A stretch of DNA of 64,000 bases, taken from NCBI RefSeq assembly GCF_030445035.2, contig NC_080678.1, positions 114,678,599-114,742,598 on the forward strand, read 5' to 3'. This document shows, one piece after another, positions 49,101-55,100 of this stretch. This DNA is from Dasypus novemcinctus (lineage: Eukaryota > Chordata > Mammalia > Cingulata > Dasypodidae). The notes beneath the pieces are model-generated. The model was not told the origin of the DNA, searched no databases, and saw only the letters and a program-made list of their open reading frames with translations. How positions within the stretch are numbered: position 1 is the stretch's first letter; each line of letters begins with the position of its first letter. A program made the translations under genes and the position numbers.

Positions 49101-52100
49101 AGCTGGGAGCCAAAGTTCAGCCACAGAGGAGACCTGGTTGTCACCGGCCCACCCCCTCTGTGCTTTAGGCCCATCTTCGTTGAAATCAGCCTCAACAAAG
49201 GCATAACCTTCATCACCAACAACCTCAAATTCAGTGGAAAGGACTGCGTGAGTACTGGGTGGGGACACCCCTGTCATGGGGCCCATTGGCCCAGCTCTGA
49301 TGCAGACACACTGGGGGGCAGCTGGCAGCCAGAGCGAGTGGTTAGGGCAGGGGTCCACCAAGACCAGAGTCCAGGCCTGCAGCACCCCTGGCTGTGTGGG
49401 CCCCAGGGCCCACCCCTCCAGGTCAGGGTTCAGGCAGGGGGATGGGGCAGCCACCGCCACACGTGGTGTCCGTGGCCCTGGGCACTGCCGAGGTGGTCTG
49501 GGCATCTGGCCATGGACTCCTGGCCCCCCTGGGGTCCCCCGAGGTGGAGCGCCTGAGGAGAGGAGGAGCTGGGGGTGGAATGCCAGGGGACGGGAGCCGG
49601 GAGGGGGCCACCCAGCCCCAGCCCAGCCCTCGGCCACACCTGTTCTCTGGCAGCCAAGGCTGGATGGTGATGGTGGCCCTTCCACAGGGGGAGAATCCTG
49701 CTGCCAAACCCACCGAGGGCAAGGCTGGGAACCCAAGCAAGGTCAACAGCCAGCGCCTCATTGAGCAAACCCCTGAGAAAGCCCCTGAGATGCCCCAGGA
49801 GGCCTCCCCAAAAAACCTCCCTGGAAAGGTCCCCGAGCAGGCCCCTGGAAAGCCTCCTGAGAAGCCCCCCACAAAGCTCTTCAGGCGTCTTGCAGCCAGA
49901 GCCCTCGAGTGGCTTTCGAAGTACCGCAGTGGTGATGCGGACAGCAGCGATGAGCATGAGCTCACTGACCAGGAGAAGAACGAGGGCGGTGGTGAGGAGG
50001 CGGAGCCCCGTGGCTTGGAGATCCCCTTACCACCACTTGTTGAAAGCTTCATCAGCACCGGCAGCAGCGACTTCCCCTGGATCCCCGTGGTGGCTGGCGC
50101 AGCTGCCCTGCTCTTCCTCCTGCTGCTGTGCTGCTTCTTCTACCTGTGCTGTCGGGTGAGTGCCCCTGCTATGTGAGCAGGCAGGTGAGTGCCCCTGCTT
50201 CGTGAGCAGGCAGGTGAGTACCCCTGCTATGTGAGCAGGCAGGTGAGTGCCCTGCTATGTGAGCAGGCAGGGGAGTGCCCCTGCTATGTGAGCAGGCAGG
50301 TGAGTGCCCTGCTACCTGAGCAGGCAGGTGAGTGCCCCTGCTGCCTGAGCAGGCAGGTGAGTGCCCTGCTATGTGAGCAGGCAGGTGAGTGCCCTGCTAC
50401 CTGAGCAGGCAGGTGAGTGCCCTGCTACCTGAGCAGGCAGGTGAGTGCCCCTGCTGCCTGAGCAGGCAGGTGAGTGCCCTGCTATGTGAGCAGGCAGGTG
50501 AGTGCCCCTGCTATGTGAGCAGGCAGGTGAGTGCCTCTGCTGCCTGAGCAGGCAGGTGAGTGCCCTGCTGCCTGAGCAAGCACCTGAGTGCCCCTGCTGC
50601 CTGAGCAGGCAGGTGAGTGCCCTGCTACGTGAACAGGCAGGTGAGCGCCCCTGCTATGGTTGCATCTCCCAAGACTGACTAAGGCTCAGGCTCCATCACC
50701 GCCTGGAGCCTAGAGGTGCCCTGGCCTCCTGCCCCACCCACCATGGGGTGCTCACGGGGAGGCTGTGCATGCTGGGCCAGGCTGCTCCAGTGCCCACGGC
50801 CTTTCTAGAGGTGACCAGAATCAAGTGTGCAGCAGGGCAGCAGGAGGACAGAGAGGAGTGCTCCTGGGCTAGGAAGGAGGGGACTTCGAGGGGCTGGAGG
50901 ACCGTCCCGAGGGCTGCAGGGAGGAGGAGGAGGAGAAGGGGGGGCAGAGAAGGAGCAGGCGGGTCCCTGCCCAGGGAGCGCTCGAGGGAAAGACTGTGGG
51001 GACCATCCCACAAAGGGCTCTCGGCTTGGGGTGGCCTCAGCCTGCCTGGCCTGCCCCAGCCCTCCAGGGAGGGGCGGTGTCCCTGTGACAAAGGAGGAAA
51101 CTGAGGCTCAGAGGCAGCTGTGCTGGCCACAGCCCCGCAGGCATCGGTCTGTGCCCCGCGGCTCTGAGCAGGGTCCCCACCTCTCCCAGGGGCTGAGGCT
51201 GAGCCCAAACCGCACCTTCCAGCACAGGTTATGTCTTTTTTAAAAATATTTAATTTTAAAGAAGCTTTATATTACATAAATGCTACATAAAAAATATATA
51301 CATAAGGGATTCCCATAAACCTCACCATCTCCCCCTCCCACACTTTCCCACATCAATAACAACCTTCCTTAGTGTGGCACATGTGCTAAAATTGATGAAC
51401 ACGTATTGAGGCATTGCTACTAACCATGGACTCTAGTTTACATTACAGTTGACACTCTGCCCTGCACAGTTTCGTAGGTTATGGCAAAATCCATAATGCC
51501 CTGTACCCATCATTGCCCTGTCCTGGAGGACAACTCCAATGTCCTGAAATTCCCCTCATGTGACACCTCTTCTTCCCTCCCCCTCCCCTCAGACCCTCTG
51601 GTGGCCACTGCCTTTATATCAATGATAGAAGTTCTTCCATTGCTAGAATGTCTATAATAGAATAGTAATAAGTCTACTTTAGTCCAGTGTTCATTCCCCA
51701 GTCTTGAGGATTTGACGATGGTGATGCAGTTTCTGATTGAGAGGGGCCCTGTTTCCCAGGTGGTAGGTGGATGTTACTCTCTGGCTTGTAGTTGCAGACA
51801 CTCTCTGCTCCTTGGGATGGGCGTTGTCCATCATCATCTCCTTGTCAGTTGTGCTGGATGAGTCCAATGAGCTGGAGAATAGGTGCTGCAACTCTGCTGA
51901 GATTCAGGACCCAATTGGCACATGGATGGACCAAAGATTTTAAGTCTCTGGAACATACATTTAATAAGTAGAGTGCTAATGATATTTCAAATAAAAGGGA
52001 CAGAGGAGCCTTGTTTAGGGAAACTATTCAAGAGTCTAAGTCTGTTACACTGAGGAGCATAGATTCCAGAGTAAGGCCAGCTGATAGGGTGCCTAACTCC

Positions 52101-55100
52101 TGAGCTGCTCTGTGCTGCTTTTGGTGTTTGGGTGTCTCTAGCTCTTAGGAGCCCTGCTGTTTGAGGCATTGTTTACCATGGCAGTCAATGGGATCCTGCT
52201 GAGCCTGCTGAGATGCGCAGAAGTGTAACCTCTGGAATGACCTTCTGATTCACTTTGAAATCTCTTAGCCACAAAAACTCATTTGTATTGAATATTTCTC
52301 CCTTTTGGTCAAAGTCTTTGTCTGCATGTGTTGTTGGTTGTTGGTTGGTGTTGGTAATAATCCCTTGGTGCCAGGGGGGCTCATCCACAGGCATTATGTC
52401 CCATGCTGGGAAAACGATAGTGTGTTTATATGCTGAGTTTGGCTTTCAGAGAGGCCACATTTCGGCAACAAGGAAGCATTCAGGAGGTAACTCTTAGGCA
52501 ATATATAATGTTAGGCTAAGTTTCAAATTCACAAGGACAGGTCTGTAAGTACGGTCATCAATATCGAGGGCCTGGCATCATGGTCTCTCCTCCTTCACTA
52601 GGCACTGCCCTTGTACTTGGGAGATTCTTGCCATGCTGTTAGAGAATGCAGCAGCCCTCCCCAGGATGGGAATCCAATATTCTTTTACTTACTGTGTGGG
52701 TCTTCAACCATCCAGACAGTGAACGCTTGAACATATTCATATGCCTTCGAGGCATGCCCCAGGTGGACCCCTTCCCACATTTCTGTAACCTACACCTTCT
52801 TTGAAAATAAAGTGGAAAAAATAAGACCCTGGGGGAATATACAGGAGAAATTATTACTGTACATACAAAACAACAGACCTTACAGTGATGAAAGACACAG
52901 TGTCTAAAAACTTTTTATATTATGTCAATTTTTGAAGTTTTTTTTTTATTTTACTTGTTATTTTAAATACTAGTATTATTTCATTTTCTTATTAATCTTA
53001 TTTGGCTATGTCTTTTTAACTTTCTAGTGTAAAAGGGAGCCGGACCCATGTAGGGTAAGTCCTAAGTGCGTCCTGACTTCCTGTGAGCTCATCTGCCATG
53101 CACCGAGCCTCCTGAGGCCCATGGAGGGGTCCGCTCCCGCCCCAGGAGCTCCACTGCCTGTGCCAAGAGCCTGCAGAGCAGGAGGGGTGGGGGGGTGGAG
53201 GCTGCTAGGGAAGCCAGGCGTCCCCCTTCCCAGGCTCCCACCAAAGGGGCAGTGTGGGCAGCCTGTGGGGGGTCTGCCACGGACCCTCCTGAGACAAGTG
53301 GGGCACTTGAGCCCCTGCCGGCTGGCAGGATGGTACTTGCCCAGGACTCAGGGAAGCTTCTGGAAAAGGAGCCTCATGTTGCAAGGACCCAGCTCTGGGA
53401 TCTGCCATGCCCTTTTCTTAATCACGGTCTCCTGGTGGGCAGAGGGGCCTGGCCAGGTCAGCCCTTGGGGCCTGCAGGGCTGAGGGTGGGCGAGGGAGCT
53501 TACCTGGCATGGAGCTGCAAGGGGCGCCCACCCGGGGGAGCCCAGGGCCAGGTTCAGGGCAGCAGCCATGGGACCAGGTGGGCCTGGGGCGGTCACGCTT
53601 TCAAAGCTGGAGCCCGGTGGCTGAGGGGCGTCCCCTGCCCATGCGCGGACCCCTGGCTGGCCCAGCACGTGGTGTCTTCATTTGCCAGGGCAGCTCTGAC
53701 AAATGCCATGCACCAGGTGGCTTGAACCCGGAGGTCACTGCCTCTGGTCTGGAGGCCAGAAGTCCAGCTTTCTCCCGGATCTGCAGGGTTCCAGTGCCAG
53801 CCACTGCAGGCCTCGGGGTCCTTGGCTGGCCTCTTGCCTCGGCTACACGGCGCCATCCTTGGTCCCCTCCATCCTCTGCTTTCAGGCTCCTCCCGAGTCA
53901 CGTTTCCTCCTTCATGAGGCTCCTGGAGTGTACAGAGCCCCCGCTTCTCTTTGGCCACCCATCCAATAGTGACGTCCTGGGCACGTCCTGTTACAGACGG
54001 CTCCCCCCAGAGAGCACGGCTTAAGGCGTGAACCCCTCTCTTCTGGGGCCCTCAATCCAAGCCCCACACAGGGCACAGCCTCAAGGCGAGGCTCTGCCAA
54101 TGGGGGCGTCAGACGAGCGAGGGGACAGGGAAGCTTTGCAGCACTTTGGGGACGAGCCAGATGCCGTCTTGTTTGCCCCAGAGGATGCTCCCTGGAGGCG
54201 TGGGCTGTGGATGAAATCCGGGGTCCCTCACTCGATTGTTCCTTATTCACCCCACAAACATCGGCTGAGTGGCAGCACCAGCCCCCCGGTTGTGCCCCCC
54301 TGGAGCAGGCGCTTTCTCTTCGTACAGACAGTGTGCTGCAGTCCGCCATGCCCCATGATGATTACCCGCTGCTGTGACTGCCCGGACACTGGGCATCTGA
54401 GGCAAATGGAGGTGAGGAGGGCTGGGGCAGGGGAGAGGGCAATGGTTCAGGTGCAGAGGCCCTGCTGGAAGGCTCCACCTGGGGGAGTCCAGGGTCCAGG
54501 GCACTTTACTTCCTCCCTGGGTGCCAGGGGGTCAGTGTCCCAGGCACTCCAAGTCGACCGAGCCCAGCTGCCCCTGCCCCACCTGGTTGCTGGGTGCTGG
54601 CAGGCAGCCCACATCAGGCAGGTAACCGGTTGCCACCCAGGTTTCCTCAGCTCAGGTGTGGCTCAGGTTTCAAACCCCAGCCAGCGGTGGAGGGAGAAAA
54701 ACAGCCTGAGCCACAAAGAGGGGTGAATGAGTCAGAGAAATAGAGACGTGCTGAGCAGCCGCTGTTAGCGCCTTCTCAATTCTCTGGAGACACCGCAGCT
54801 GTGCCCAGCCCAGCAGCAGCCTTTTTGGCAGAATGAGGACAAGAGCTGCTGGCTTCATGGCTGGTGACACGGGGTGCAGGGCTGCAGGGAGGAGGAGCCC
54901 CAAGACCCCATCCTTGAGTGACCAGTGCTGGGCCTTGAGTCCTGGGAGCCCAAGTCTCAGCCCTTCACCCCTCCCTGGACATGCTGCTGCCCACCTGGTC
55001 GGGAGAGCCCTGCCCAGCCGAGGGTCCTGGGGTGAAAGGGCCACCTGGAGGACAAGAGCCCCAACCTCCTGCTGGCTGGGCCCCTCCGTCCTGCTCTTGC

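Noticed and set aside
48747-49736. Long overlapping frames on both strands around ANTXRL exon 12
   Set aside because: They run through splice sites of a confirmed exon in other frames; chance frames in GC-rich sequence.
50189-50404. 71-codon frame through the 28/29-bp repeat
   Set aside because: A product of the repeat; the exon 13 frame meets a stop in the first unit.
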